NCBI GenBank assembly: GCA_033439255.1 | Contig: CM065885.1 | Coordinates: 1,488,001-1,552,000, forward strand | DNA from: Hericium rajendrae | Lineage: Eukaryota > Basidiomycota > Agaricomycetes > Russulales > Hericiaceae | Direction of reading: 5' to 3' | DNA length: 64,000 bases | In this document: positions 1 through 11,318 of the stretch, piece after piece | How the letters are laid out: the number at the start of each line of letters is the position of its first letter | Position numbering within the stretch: position 1 is the first letter of the stretch | Translations under genes and position numbers: made by a program | The notes under the pieces: model-generated | Told to the model about the DNA's origin: nothing | The model's input: the letters and a program-made list of their open reading frames with translations, nothing else | Database searches by the model: none

Positions 1-504
1 GTCTCGACAACAGACTGCCACCATCCCATCCACCATCAAGAATCTTCTGTGAAGATCTTTAGGGTCTACTCCACATACCGGAGTCACCCCCCTTACCAAA
101 CACCACCATTGCTCCCCTCATTCCCCTATACCTTCCCCTCAAGGCATTAGAAGATGAATTAACAGACAAACAAAGGGCACATCGTCACTACCTAGAGGAG
201 GATCAAGCAACCCCTTACCGAATTTGTAGAATCAAGGTATGGCCAAAACTCTACACTTACAATGAAGCAGCAGACCTCCTTTACTACAACAAGGAATTGA
301 CATACCATGACGAAGACGGCAAACTCATAAGGATCTGGAGGAAAGGAAAGAAAATCACTTCGACCAAGGAAAATGCCCCAGCAGAGTTCTTCAGAACAAA
401 CTATCTACATGAAGGAGAACAACACAAGCAGATAGTCCAACAATCTGGGTGTGTACTCCTCTCTACTCTGACATTTCCTAGGACTGAATCGTCTGGCTAC
501 CTCT

Positions 505-1554
505 ATGACGATATCAACAAAATCCACTACCGGTTCGACCTCGGGACATGCCAATTCTATATCCTATATGGAACAACTAGAGATGGCTCGATCCAGGAAG
601 AACAGATCGACCTTGTCAGACCTGTCACCCTCTACGACTCCCACACCACCTTTTCCTATGCTGATCCTAGGATCAGTGAAACCCCGGCCGGTGAACTTGA
701 GGAACTCCAGAGTTCTAGAGCAGCAACTCCCATCGACCCCTCCATCTCCCTACCTTCCATCCCAGACCCCATCACCAAAACACCGGTTCCTCTACCCAGG
801 ACATCCAATCCTAAAGAAGACCCAGACAGCAACTCAGAACCCTCTGATAGCTCTCCCCTCACAGCAAGAACCATTAACATTGGAGCAGGTAGCGAAAGCT
901 GACACTCACATTGCTGGGCAGCAAACTCCGGAGTATTCATGGGATGCAGATTCAACGTCTGAGGCATCAACATGCAACTCAGGGTTTGCATCACTATCTC
1001 TGCCCTCCCCTTGTGTAAACAATGCAGCGACAGAGCAAAAGGAAGGTTCCAACTATGATACCCTGCGAAACGACCATATTGCCACCCAGGATACCATACA
1101 GGACCAGAACGATGATCAGGAGACACAGCAATGTAACGACATTCATCTAGGTGAAGCGAAGAGGACATGGAGATTGAAGACCTTCCAAAGGCACAGGCGC
1201 ACACCTCTTGTACCTACTCGGAGGATCCGAAAAATGCGAATTCAAAACACCACATGGTTATCATCGGTACATCGCCCAGATTTCACAGAAGATGCCGATG
1301 AATCCATCATGCCAATCCCCACAGATTGGTCCATCAAGGGTCTTGGCATCTCCAACCCTGATGATGATTTCAATTGTATTCTTGATCCATCACTACCCGA
1401 TGACATGGTATTCTGCATTAATCGCACTGTGACCAATGCCCAAGAACTTGCTGCTGCCTTTGCTAGTAAGCAGAAGACCCGGACTTTAGACCAAATGATC
1501 CCACAGGAATACCGGGAATTTCGCGATGTCTTTGAGGAAAAAGCATCAGAATGA
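505..1554 (+). CDS. leader coding region of LTR element 1, no recognised domain
   Basis: Open frame rich in Pro, Ser and Thr. Its last hundred residues resemble the linker in front of the reverse transcriptase of element 2: both have an N-A-Q-(E/K)-L motif and a P-Q-(E/Q)-Y-(R/Q)-(E/D)-F motif. The upstream half matches nothing I know. A second overlapping frame (about 297-902) is also open and charged, so I cannot say which part of the leader was translated. It belongs to a fossil retroelement, not to a host gene. Confidence 0.45.
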   Translation: MTISTKSTTGSTSGHANSISYMEQLEMARSRKNRSTLSDLSPSTTPTPPFPMLILGSVKPRPVNLRNSRVLEQQLPSTPPSPYLPSQTPSPKHRFLYPGHPILKKTQTATQNPLIALPSQQEPLTLEQVAKADTHIAGQQTPEYSWDADSTSEASTCNSGFASLSLPSPCVNNAATEQKEGSNYDTLRNDHIATQDTIQDQNDDQETQQCNDIHLGEAKRTWRLKTFQRHRRTPLVPTRRIRKMRIQNTTWLSSVHRPDFTEDADESIMPIPTDWSIKGLGISNPDDDFNCILDPSLPDDMVFCINRTVTNAQELAAAFASKQKTRTLDQMIPQEYREFRDVFEEKASE

Positions 1555-1632
1555 CTGCCCACCAGAAGACCATGGGACCATGCCATCGACCTCAAACCAG
1601 AGGTCGAGCCACATTCTGCCAAGGCCTACCCA

Positions 1633-2748
1633 ATGGCTCCACATAAGCTCAAGGAACTTGACAAGTTTCTAGAAGAAAGTCTCCACAAGGGGTACATTCG
1701 AGAATCTAAATCTCCTTGGGCAGCCCCATTCTTTTTCATATCCAAGAAAGATGGCAAACTCCGACCGGTTCAAGACTACCGAGAGCTCAACAAAAGGACC
1801 ATACGCAATGAATACCCTTTACCGCTTATCGGTGAACTTGTTGATAAACTCAAAGGAGCCAAAGTATTCTCCAAGTTCGACCTACGATGGGGGTACAACA
1901 ATGTTCACATTAAAGAAGGCGACAAACACAAGGCTGCCTTTCGTTGCAGCCGAGGACTATTTGAACCCACAGTCATGTTCTTCGGACTGACCAACTCCCC
2001 AGCCACATTCCAGGCCATGATGAATGCTCTGTTCAAAGACCTGATCGATGATGGCAAGGTTGTTATCTACATGGACGACATCCTGGTCTTCACTGAAACA
2101 CTGGAAGAACATCGCCAGATTGTACGCCAAGTTCTCACCAGATTGCGTGACAATGATCTGTTCCTCAAACCGGAAAAATGCACATTTGAAAAAGCAGAAG
2201 TCAAATACCTTGGCCTGATCGTCTCTCACAACCAGCTCCACATGGACCCCGTCAAAGTGGATGGCATTATTCAATGGCCGGAACCCCATACGGTCAAACA
2301 GACCCAGTCATTCCTGGGTTTTGGCAACTTCTATTGCCGGTTCATACAAGATTTTTCTAAAGTCGCCAAACCACTCTTCGAGCTCACAAAGAAGACTCAT
2401 ACCTGGCAATGGACCACTGAATGTCAAAAGGCCTTTGATGCACTCAAAACAGCCTTTACCACCTCTCCAGTACTTGTCATGCCAGACTATGACAAACCCT
2501 TTCATGTTGAATGTGATGCATCAGATTTTGCAACAGGCGCAATACTGTCTCAACAGGGCTCAGACAACCAATGGCACCCCATTGCATATTACAGCAAGTC
2601 TCTCAATGATGCCGAGTGTAACTATGACATCTATGACAAAGAGCTCCTTGCCATCATCCGTGCCCTGGAAACCTGGCACCATTATCTAGAAGGCCATCCC
2701 CATCCGATTGAGATCTGGACGGATCACAAAAACCTTGAATACTTTTGA
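1633..2748 (+). CDS. reverse transcriptase and RNase H region of LTR element 1
   Basis: The reverse transcriptase core is clear: YPLPLI, a [10 protein letters not shown] block, the [12 protein letters not shown] block and the catalytic YMDDIL. The connection follows ([15 protein letters not shown]), then RNase H with ECDASD, the [11 protein letters not shown] block and [10 protein letters not shown]. The order RT then RNase H, with integrase downstream, is diagnostic of Ty3/Gypsy (Metaviridae). It is closely related in layout to the pol of element 2 but clearly diverged in sequence. Confidence 0.9.
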   Translation: MAPHKLKELDKFLEESLHKGYIRESKSPWAAPFFFISKKDGKLRPVQDYRELNKRTIRNEYPLPLIGELVDKLKGAKVFSKFDLRWGYNNVHIKEGDKHKAAFRCSRGLFEPTVMFFGLTNSPATFQAMMNALFKDLIDDGKVVIYMDDILVFTETLEEHRQIVRQVLTRLRDNDLFLKPEKCTFEKAEVKYLGLIVSHNQLHMDPVKVDGIIQWPEPHTVKQTQSFLGFGNFYCRFIQDFSKVAKPLFELTKKTHTWQWTTECQKAFDALKTAFTTSPVLVMPDYDKPFHVECDASDFATGAILSQQGSDNQWHPIAYYSKSLNDAECNYDIYDKELLAIIRALETWHHYLEGHPHPIEIWTDHKNLEYF

Positions 2749-3169
2749 ACAGCCCGAAAACTCAACCGTCGTCAGGCCCGCTGGAGTCTCTTCCTTACCA
2801 GATTTGAATTCACTATCATGCATAAACCTGGCTCCTCCAACAAATCTGACAGTCTGTCCCAGCATCCAGACCATAAAGCAGGGGTGGAAAATGACAACTC
2901 CGACCATGTCCTGCTGGAACCTCAATTTTTCCAAATTCGAGCTACAGGATGCAGAAGTGTAACCAGTCTTGGAGACAAAACACTCTTGAAGTGAATCAGA
3001 GACTGCACAGAACATGATGACATTGTAACTACAGCAATGGAAACTATTCTGAACACAGGCCCTCGATCCATTGCCAAAGGACTACAGGAATGGAACCTAG
3101 AAGATGGCCTTATCCTGTTTAGAGGAAAAGTCTACATTCCTAAAAACCTTCAACTGCGCCGTGACATCG

Positions 3170-4000
3170 TCAAATCACACCATGATTCACTAGCTACAGG
3201 TCATCCTGGATGATGAAAAACCTATAAACTGGTTCAGCACAACTATTGGTGGCCAGGAATGTCTAACTTCGTCAAAAGCTATGTTACAGGTTGTGCCATC
3301 TGCCAGTCGACCAAAAATGACACCCATCCCACCTATGTTCCCGTACAACCCACCGAGAGACCATCACAACCTTGGGAATACACCACCACAGACTTCGTAA
3401 CAGATCTACCAGAAGTCCGTGGATTCGACTCCATCAATGTAGTGGTAGACCAATTCTCTAAAGCCATCATCATCTCACCCTGTCGGAAAGACATTGATGC
3501 AGATGGAACAGCTAAACTCTTTATGGACAATGTCTGGAAACACTTTGGACTCCCTGACAAGATGATCTCAGATAGAGGACCCCAATTTGCATCTAAAGTC
3601 CTTCAAAGCATCTACAAAGGACTGGGAATCCGATCAGCACTCAGTACAGCATATCACCCCCAGACCGATGGAAGCACAGAGCATGTCAATCGAGAAATTG
3701 AGCAATACCTCCGTGCCTTCTGTAATGCTCACATGGACAATTGGGCAGATCTCCTCCCCTTCGCTGAATTCTCACATAATATCAAGGTACATTCGGCCAC
3801 ACGGAAGACACCCTTTGAATTACTCTACGGGTTTCAACCCCGCTTCCAACCAAAGATCCACCTAAACCCTGCTGTTCCTACAGCAGAACAAAGATTGATG
3901 ATGATGCAGAAGGTCCAAGATGAAGCCAAAGCAAGCCAGACAATAGCCACCGAGGACATGCGCTGACAAGAAGACAAATATGGAAAAGATGGACCTACCT
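3170..4000 (+). CDS. integrase region of LTR element 1
   Basis: The HHCC zinc-binding end is visible near 3250-3310 (YWWPGM then CAICQSTK). The catalytic core follows: DFVTDLPE, VVVDQFSK, a D in SDRGPQF, and the YHPQTDGSTEHVNREIEQYLR block holding the last acidic residue. This set is the Ty3/Gypsy integrase core. It lies directly after RNase H, as expected for the family. Confidence 0.85.
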
Positions 4001-4249
4001 TCAAACAAGGCAATAAAGTCTGGCTGGACGGCAAGAATCTCAGGCTCCAGTATCCCAAAGCTAAGTTTGGACTTAAACGACAAGGACTCTTCAAAATCAT
4101 CCAAGTCATTAGTCCAGTCAACTATAAACTGAAACTACCACTGACCTGGAAGATCCACCCAGTTTTCCATGCTGGACTTCTCATACCATATCATGAAACA
4201 CCAGAACATGGCTCGAACTACACATCCCCTCCCCTGGAGGTTATAGATG

Positions 4250-4440
4250 GAGAACAAGAATGGGAAGTCAAAGGTGTGGTCAAATCTCATATCTATGGCA
4301 AAAACTGATGTCTCCAATACCTCATCAAATGGAAGGGATTCCCTGATGCAGAAATGTCATGGGAACCAGCTGGAAATGTTGCAAATGCCAAAGACAAGAT
4401 TGCAGAGTATCATCGGAAGCACCCGGGTGCTCCAAGGCCC
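4250..4440 (+). CDS. chromodomain at the integrase C-terminus of LTR element 1
   Basis: Residues read QYLIKWKGFP followed by a W-E-P motif, then an acidic/basic helix (AEYHRKHPG). This is the aromatic-cage chromodomain pattern (Y..KW.G....W) seen in chromoviruses. It follows the R-I-H-P-V-F-H motif of the integrase C-terminal module about 100 nt upstream. By family knowledge it would steer integration to modified chromatin. Confidence 0.75.
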
Positions 4441-4637
4441 ATCAGAAGCCTTGGAATTGAGGCTGAGGCCTTCCATCAATCACTGCGAGAACCCTTTACT
4501 GCCAGCACATAAAAAGGGGCCTCACGAGTCCTTTCCAAACCAGCATCCAAACTGGATACTACCATCACCACACTCCTCGCTCTCAACTTCGTCCTCAGCC
4601 TCCTCACTCTCACCCTCACCTTTCTCATCTATTCTCA

Positions 4638-5411
4638 ATGATGCCTGCCCTTACCTTCCCTGCCATCCTCTCTGCTGCAGGCCTCTTGGCCCCTAGCCTT
4701 CCATCCCCAGCGGCTGCTTCTCAGAACTCCCTCCCTGACCTCGTTACACCGGACGACTCTGAACCCGCTGCTTTGCCCAGTCCTTCGGCAGCCCTCACCC
4801 TCAGTGACACCGAGTCTAGCAACGGAGTCTACAGCCTGGGGGCCCATTCCTGGGCTGCATCTGAATGGCGCACAGATGAGCGACAGGGAAGATTTGACCC
4901 TGTCATCGTCAACGTCGTCACAACCATCAGTGATGACCGCCCCATCACCCCACACCCTGTACCCTCCTCCAATGCCACATCCGATGCACCCCCCACCACC
5001 TCGGCCTTTCATGCCAAGAAACCCTTCTGCTTCTGCTGCCACAGGCTGGGGCACATTGTGAGGGACTGCAGAAGGCAACATCGTCGAGACACCCAGAGAG
5101 CCTAGCACTCAGAGGGACCACCACCTGCTCCTGCCCAACCAACTGTCCACTGGGACACCCACCACGAGGCTTGGGATTCAATCCCCCCCATCGACCAATG
5201 CCTCGATCCCATGGCCAGAGTCTTCCGCAAGCACTGTGAGCTTCTCTGCAACCGCCTTCGTGGCACCGACACTGCCATCGACAAGTTGCTTGAGGAGCAG
5301 AAGTACTGGTCAGATCGGCTGTGGGAGGTGGTGGAAGAACCCACCTCGCCCCTCGAAGGAGAAGGTCCGTGGAACTCGACATGGCTAGAGGGACAAGGAA
5401 GACCGGTGTGA
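4638..5411 (+). CDS. extra 3' coding region with CCHC zinc knuckle, LTR element 1
   Basis: Downstream of the chromodomain and upstream of the 3' LTR are two short open stretches (about 4638-5105 and 5211-5411). The first is Pro/Ser-rich and ends in a zinc knuckle, CFCCHRLGHIVRDC (C-x2-C-x4-H-x4-C), typical of Gag nucleocapsid proteins. The second is charged and helical (EEQKYWSDRLWEVVEE). A nucleocapsid-like motif after pol is unusual, because Ty3/Gypsy elements normally carry it in Gag before pol. It could be a real additional ORF of this lineage, or the remnant of another element. The strand and the run into the LTR favour the first. Confidence 0.55.
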
Positions 5412-5481
5412 CCCAAGCTGGGGCCTCCCTGGGTGGGACTTCTAGGACACGTCGGGTCGACGTGTCATAGAAAGGGGGTGG

Positions 5482-6435
5482 TGTTAAGAACCATACGTTT
5501 CATTTCTTAACTTGACATCACTCCCTTCGACATCCCCACCATGGTCAATGTCCCATTGCTCTATTCCCTTTATTTAACCATATCTACATGCACGCATGGA
5601 CGCTATTGCACTGCCTCGATCCACTATCCATTTCCATCATGATCGTTGCAGTGCTACCCTATCTATTCCTCCATCATGTTTCATCCCCATCATGCACAGT
5701 ATGATGCTGCGCAATGCACAGTTACTACATCAGGAACCTTCAAAACTTTCTGATGGATCCTGCAGAGTCTGATCAACTGCAAGACCTGATCCAGCTGCAG
5801 GCTCTAATTAGAGGTCAATTTTTGATCAGAGATTTTATATTTTGAAGTCAATAACTATTGGCAGATATAGTAGTCATCCAACTCTAATCATTAGATGCAA
5901 CAAAGTTTTCAATATCTAAAATTTACATAAATCTGAGCAGTTCTGATCAGTCTGTGAGCATTCTGCATTGATACTTTTTTGAATCTTAAGGTCAAATATT
6001 CTGCAGCTAGCTGAGAGTAGCTGATGTTGTCTGAGAGTATCTGATGTGTCTGATGCAACTGCTGCAGGTCATGCAGACACTGTCAGATGCCTTGCAGGTC
6101 AAACAGAAAGTTTTGAAGGTTCCTGATGTACCATCACCTTAGATACAACTCGTAGCTGTGCATCCTCCTGTATTTAACCAGTTGAGCTGAGTCCCTTAGA
6201 CCTCAGCTTAACCACTTTGCAACTCTATAGGATTTACCTCCTGTCAGTCGCCAGTACCCTTTAAGTCCCTCTGCCTTGCACTTCCCTCTCTCAATCACTC
6301 TTGACTCTCTTCATCGTCGATCGCCTCTTGAGCAGGTCAGCCTTTGTTGTTTGTGTGTAGCCTGAGCCCCTACTCGGTCACTACAGGACGTCGGTCCTTA
6401 GCAGCTTCACTGTTCCCCTAAACCCAGTCTTGATA
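5482..6435 (+). repeat. 3' LTR of element 1, interrupted by a MITE
   Basis: Begins TGTTAAGAACC directly after a purine tract and ends near ...AGTCTTGATA, resembling the AGTCTTGACA end of the element 2 LTR. Without the 401-bp MITE at 5728-6128 and its duplication it is about 550 bp. The partner LTR lies outside the window, so both ends are inferred from family resemblance. Confidence 0.6.
5728..6128. mobile_element. 401-bp foldback MITE, type alpha, copy 1
   Basis: Long inverted-repeat element with ends CATCAGGAACCTTC and GAAGGTTCCTGATG, flanked by TA on both sides. The whole body is close to a palindrome built of TCTGA/TCAGA words. No coding potential. It sits inside the LTR of element 1, so it is younger than that element. 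A second copy of identical length lies at 9063-9463. Confidence 0.85.
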
Positions 6436-7433
6436 GCCATGCACAAGGGCCTGATGTATGCAGTATTGGAGGAGCAGAGAGAGAGGGTGGTAGAGGTATA
6501 CAGCAGGTAATAAGGATGAGAGAACAAATAAAAATGAGAGTATCACTCGATAACCAAGGGATACTCTCATAGTTAGTGCAGAAATGACAAACATATGTTG
6601 TTCTTACTCATCTGTCAGCCCTCTCTTGCTTCTAAGCCCTCTGGACCTTTGAACTTGATAGCCTCAGATGAGTGAGCAATGAGAAAAGAGGTAGAAGGCA
6701 GGACAGCACAGTGAGGAGGGATGACAGAGTGAGAAAGTGAGTCAGAGTCAGATAACACATTTATAGACATGGCAAGGCAGAGCCCCAAAAGTGGCTGCCA
6801 GGACACTACTGGTAACTACAACAGAGGCTAAAAGACAGATCTCACTAGATTCTCGTCATAGCTCAGGAGCTTACAGTATAGTAGCTAGAATAATTTCTTA
6901 TTGAGTTCAATGTTGTAGATATACTGTACTTGTAATCTTTTTCTCTGAATTTTCAATGTTTTATCTGATTTGCTATCATAAAGCAATGTAGGCTTACACA
7001 TTTGGTGACTAAAGTTGACTTCATCTGTTTACTATAGTGTACATCCTCTTCGACTTCTTACTCTCCTCTTTTCTTGTCATTCATTGACTCAAATCAAAGG
7101 CTGAAAGGGTCTGATAGGGGCTCAAAAGGCACAAGGTGAGTAAGGTTATTATCTCGTGGTTGGTTCCAATGTACTAATCTCAAGGGTACTGCTCATTATC
7201 AAGTGATACTCTCATTTTTCTTCATTTGTTCTCTACTCCTCGTGATAGTCCACCATACTCAACACCTCATTGCTCCTCTTGCATACCATTTGTGCCTATT
7301 TGTCATTACCTATGCCTTCGACAACCCTGCCCATGCTGCTGACATGACTCAGCATCCTGTGCCTCAGCTCCTGCAGCTCATACTGACTCATGTGCAGATC
7401 ATCCACCACCTCCGATGCCTTTGCATTTTCATC
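6436..7433. mobile_element. LU-0, relic two-armed LU element
   Basis: A decayed LU centre. A TATA-like TTATAGACATGG (about 6761) is followed by the GTGGCTGCC block seen in other LUs. On the plus side a GTGAGT donor near 7134 leads to a CTAAT branch site and a degenerate HP1 at about 7187-7217. On the minus side a GTAAGA donor leads to CACTAAC and a second HP1 at 6534-6571 (arms GAGAGTATC and GATACTCTC). So both directions carry intron plus hairpin. A C-rich stretch (7230-7430) is the start of its body, cut by LU-A1. Its left edge abuts the LTR of element 1. Confidence 0.6.
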
Positions 7434-8397
7434 CATCTGAAAAACTTACAAGTGGTACATAGCTCTATAAAGTTTACATAGATTTCATAATTCCATAGCA
7501 CTGCCCTTTTCTCTGTAGCCCATATAGCTAAAGGGAGATGCTATATAGTGCTATAGAGCTCAAGAGTGATGCTATGGAGTGCTATCATAGCTATAAGAGC
7601 TGACTATGTAGCTATGATAGTATGACTAGCTATGAAAGCTATAAGTGTTTATCAAAGCTATAAGGCTTATATATCTTACATATTCTATATTCGATATGTA
7701 TCTCATATATCCTATACTTAATATATATCTTACATATCTTATATTCAATATGTAGACCTGATATATATTTTGAAGCAATAAGATCTATTGAAACTATAAA
7801 TCTTTTCCACAGTCATATCAGAATCAAGAATATATAATCACACAAATATAAACTCTTTCAATGCATCAAAATTATATTGATATCATTAACATTACTATTA
7901 ACTAAAAAGCAAAGATATAAGTAAAACAATATAAGATAAGATAAGATATATAAGATAAGATAAGATAGACATATAAGATAAGATACAATAAGATATATGA
8001 GATAAGATATGATATGTAAGATAAGATATGATAAGTAAGAGAATGTAAGTAAATATAAGTAAGTAAAGATAAGAAAACATTAGTCTTAAAAGATAAAGAT
8101 AATATATATAAACTTACCCCAAAGTAAGAAAAAGTAAAATCTAAAAAAAAAAAAAAACTAACTTGAAGACATTAGTACTATTACTTTGAGCAATAAGAAA
8201 CCAACAAAAGATTACCTTAAAGTTAGCAACAATGAGCAAGAAAAAAATGATAACAAACAAGCAAGGAATAATAACGAGCAAGCAAAATGATGAGCAAGCA
8301 AGAAGCAACAACGAATGAGCAAAGGATGTCAATGAAGACATCAATGTGGCAAGAGACAGTAAAGGTTAAAGAGTAAGAGGCAACACACATTGCACGA

Positions 8398-8409
8398 GCC
8401 TTATATATG
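8398..8409 (+). promoter_or_regulatory. LU-A1 conserved promoter TATA box
   Basis: GCCTTATATATG, preceded by a GCACGAGC remnant of the CGTCGCGCAAGC motif found at this place in other LUs. About 410 nt upstream of the leader intron. Confidence 0.65.
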
Positions 8410-8817
8410 AATCTTAGGCAGAGCTGGGATCCGTGACTGTCAGGCACTTGCTGAGCGTCACGTCAAGACTGGGCACCAGACTTCACTAGATGGACTTGGC
8501 TCCTTGTGAGTTTCATATATAGTAGGTACTTATAATGCTCATTTGTTCGAATTGTATATACAATCTATAGCTCTACTGTTTTTCTCTGAATTTATATGAT
8601 TTTTCTTGATTTGTAGTGGCCCGAGAAATGTAGCTTCACTCGTTCGGTGGCTGAAGCACCAAATGCATGTCGAGACTTGTCTCTGTCTCTGTCTCTATCT
8701 CTCTCTCTATGTTTCTCATCTCTCCCCTCCTTCTCCTCCTCTTTCTCCCTGTTCCTTTATCTCTCTTGCTGATTCAAACATTTTAGTGAGTCTAGAAGCA
8801 ATGCAAAGGAACTTACA

Positions 8818-8885
8818 GTGAGTAAAAAAGCTTTTCATATATCTTTTCAAACTAATCAAGTGTCGCTCGTTTTCAAGTGACACTC
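8818..8885 (+). other. LU-A1 leader intron plus HP1 stem-loop
   Basis: Donor GTGAGT at 8818, branch ACTAAT at 8851, acceptor CAAG ending 8860 (43 nt). HP1 begins at the acceptor: arm AGTGTCGCTCG, loop TTTT, arm CAAGTGACACT, with the GTGT/ACAC version of the stem. The opening phase of the C-rich body follows. Confidence 0.6.
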
Positions 8886-9062
8886 ATTGTTTCGACACCC
8901 CCACACCCTTCATCACCTATCTAACATCTCCATCCCCTCCAATGATGTCAACAATCCTCCTGCTGCCTGTGCATGCAACCCCAATACTCCATGCCCAAAC
9001 TATCATGTCACCCGGTACCCCCTTTTGCATGCATGCATGCAGACTGCACAGGCACATTACTG

Positions 9063-9463
9063 CATCAGGAACCTTCAAAACTTTCTGATGGACCCTGCAG
9101 AGTCTGATCAACTGCAAGACCTGATCCAGCTGCAGGCTCTAATTAGAGATCAATTTCTGATCAGAGCTTTTATATTTTGAAATCAATAACTATTGGCAGA
9201 TATAGTAGTCATCCAACTCTAATCATTAGATGCAACAAACTTTTCAATATCTAAAATTTACATAAATCTGATCAGTTCTGATCAATCTGTGAGCATTCTG
9301 CATTGATACTTTTTTGAATCTTGAGGTCAAATATTCTGCAGCTAGCTGAGAGTAGCTGATGTTGTCTGAGAGTATCTGATGTGTCTGATGCAACTGCTGC
9401 AGATCATGCAGACACTGTCAGATGTCTCGCAGGTCAAACAGAAAGTTTTGAAGGTTCCTGATG
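9063..9463. mobile_element. 401-bp foldback MITE, type alpha, copy 2
   Basis: Same ends and same length as the copy at 5728. Here the flanking duplication is TG (9061-9062 and 9464-9465) rather than TA. This shows that the target duplication is two bases of free sequence and not part of the element. Inserted in the C-rich body of LU-A1. Confidence 0.88.
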
Positions 9464-10655
9464 TGCCCGTGCCCTCAATGTCTACGTGTCTGAGTGCTGT
9501 TGCATCTCATTGCTATGGCAACAAGACTCGGCTGTCCTTCCTTCGCCCTCGCTTGCCACACCTCAAGCAACCTGACTGGACCCTCTTCACCTCCCTACCG
9601 TTCACCAGTTTCATGAATGGCTCAAGTGTGCACGTTCCGTACACGTGCCAATGCTCCGCAATGCCCTGTGCTCAACACCCTGCACCTTACTTGCCTGCAC
9701 ATTGCCTTGGACACACATGCAATACCCTCAACATGTGTACAATGCTCTGACCGGCCACACGATGTCCTGCACTTGTGCACCATGGCCAGCCACATGTGCA
9801 GAATGCCTCAGACATGCATGCCATACTCAGCTCATGCATGCAACATCCTGCACACATACCCTTAACATCCCGCTCACCAGCTCCATCAGGAAAAACCGTA
9901 TGTACTATCGCAAACTACCGCTGGCTACAGTAGCTATAGTAGCCAGAGTAGTTGCGGTAGTGTCTATAGGACTCTTCTTATTTTCTGTAGCTACTGTAGA
10001 TAGATATTGTCTACTGTAGATAGATATTGTCTACTGTAGATAGATATTGTCTACTGTAGTTCACTGTAGTACAGATTTGCTACTGTAGACAAGTCAAGTT
10101 TCCACAATGTGCAATCTTCTACAGATGCTATAATGTGCTACCACAACTACAGTAGTCCATCCATGCTACAATAGATTTATTGCACATATGCAGCCTGTTA
10201 TATTTGCAGGTCTTCAAATTTGACTAACTCAATATAACATCTAAGTCAACAAAAAATTCTTATGCAGTTCATAAGGGTTCAAACAAACAACAATCAAATT
10301 TATTTACTAGCAAATACAAATACATGGTACTATATGAGACTACACTATAAGAGGATTCAAAAGCATAGACTGTAAAAAAGAACAAACATTACAAACATCA
10401 CAAAAAAAGCAATATTATATCTAACAAGTACTAGTAAAAGCTAGTTAGTGAGGTATCAAAGGCTATAAGCAAAGACTTACCAAAAAATAAAATAAAAAAA
10501 GAAACGAAAATGTACATACCCATAGTAAGGTAAGAACAGACATAAGCATAAAGATTACTAATAAGAAAAAGGAAGACACACCATGCACAAAGCTTGAGTC
10601 AATGACAGAAGAGATGATGGGGGTTGAAAAGAAAGAGAGGTTGCACGTCGTGCAT

Positions 10656-10666
10656 GCCTTATATAG
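10656..10666 (+). promoter_or_regulatory. LU-A2 conserved promoter TATA box
   Basis: GCCTTATATAG after TTGCACGTCGTGCAT. LU-B is inserted about 20 bp downstream. The GCAGCTGCCGTGACTTGG block that should follow resumes at 20653, on the far side of LU-B. Confidence 0.65.
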
Positions 10667-10706
10667 ACATGGCGAGCGGAGCCCAACATCTGAGAAATTT
10701 ACTACT

Positions 10707-11131
10707 TGTCACGGATCGCTCCATTTCTCTCCGCCTTCTTCTCTGCCATCAAGGCATCGCGTCGGTCATGTGCTCCAGCAGCCCCATCACATGTTCACTT
10801 CCTCACATGACCTGGGGCTATCCTTCACCCATGCCCTTGTTCCCCTTTGGGACATCCTATTGTTCTCCCTCCCATTGTTCTCCTTTTGGCCACCATCATG
10901 TTCTCACTCTATTGTTCGACCCGTTATGGTGTCCATTGTTCTTTTCCCATTGTCGTCCCAGTACTTATAGGCTTCCTGTCGCTCGCCTATTTCCCTAGAT
11001 TGTCCATTTCGTCTGTACCGTACTGTACCTCCAATACAGGTCACTGCGCTGCTAGTCGCTCTCTGCTCTCTCGCTCCCATCATCGCTGGTGACTTGGGTG
11101 GTTCTCTGCTGTCTACGACCGAGTCTTGACA
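10707..11131 (+). repeat. 5' LTR of element 2
   Basis: Starts TGTCACGGATCG and ends GAGTCTTGACA, preceded by the duplication CTACT. A TATA-like ACTTATAG lies near 10963. About 30 nt downstream, AGATTGTCCA at 10997 is the likely transcript start. Matches the 3' LTR apart from a 2-bp length difference. Confidence 0.97.
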
Positions 11132-11133
11132 CC

Positions 11134-11143
11134 TGGACAATCT
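11134..11143 (+). promoter_or_regulatory. putative self-priming primer-binding site, element 2
   Basis: TGGACAATCT begins two bases after the 5' LTR and is the exact complement of AGATTGTCCA at 10997-11006. That segment lies about 30 nt after the LTR TATA box, where the transcript should start. Tf1-type elements prime reverse transcription from the 5' end of their own transcript in this way. No tRNA 3'-end complement was evident. Confidence 0.6.
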
Positions 11144-11318
11144 CTCATACACCCACCTCACCTCCCTACTATCGCCCATCATACCTTTCTTCTTTGAACC
11201 CTTCACCGCCGACATCTTCACCGAATCTCGACATCCATTCCATCAACCTCATCTCCCCTTTCCCATCGCCAACACTATCGAGGGCAGTGCACTCATCCCC
11301 CTCCTCCGCTATTGTGCT

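Larger units (their letters stand above)
1..6435 (+). mobile_element. Ty3/Gypsy chromodomain LTR retrotransposon 1, old, 5' end outside window
   Basis: Internal region and 3' LTR of a Ty3/Gypsy element. Order seen: an unrecognised leader coding region, reverse transcriptase, RNase H, integrase, chromodomain, an extra 3' coding region with a CCHC knuckle, a purine tract near 5471, then the LTR. No 5' LTR, capsid or protease could be recognised in the part present. The element is broken, with roughly five interruptions of its coding regions, and a MITE sits in its LTR. Protein divergence from element 2 and the decay suggest it is much older than element 2. Integration chemistry and chromodomain targeting are family knowledge, not tested here. 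Confidence 0.9.

Noticed and set aside
8660-8720. CTCT microsatellite as a promoter element
   Set aside because: A simple pyrimidine tract is present in every LU leader, but its length and sequence vary freely.
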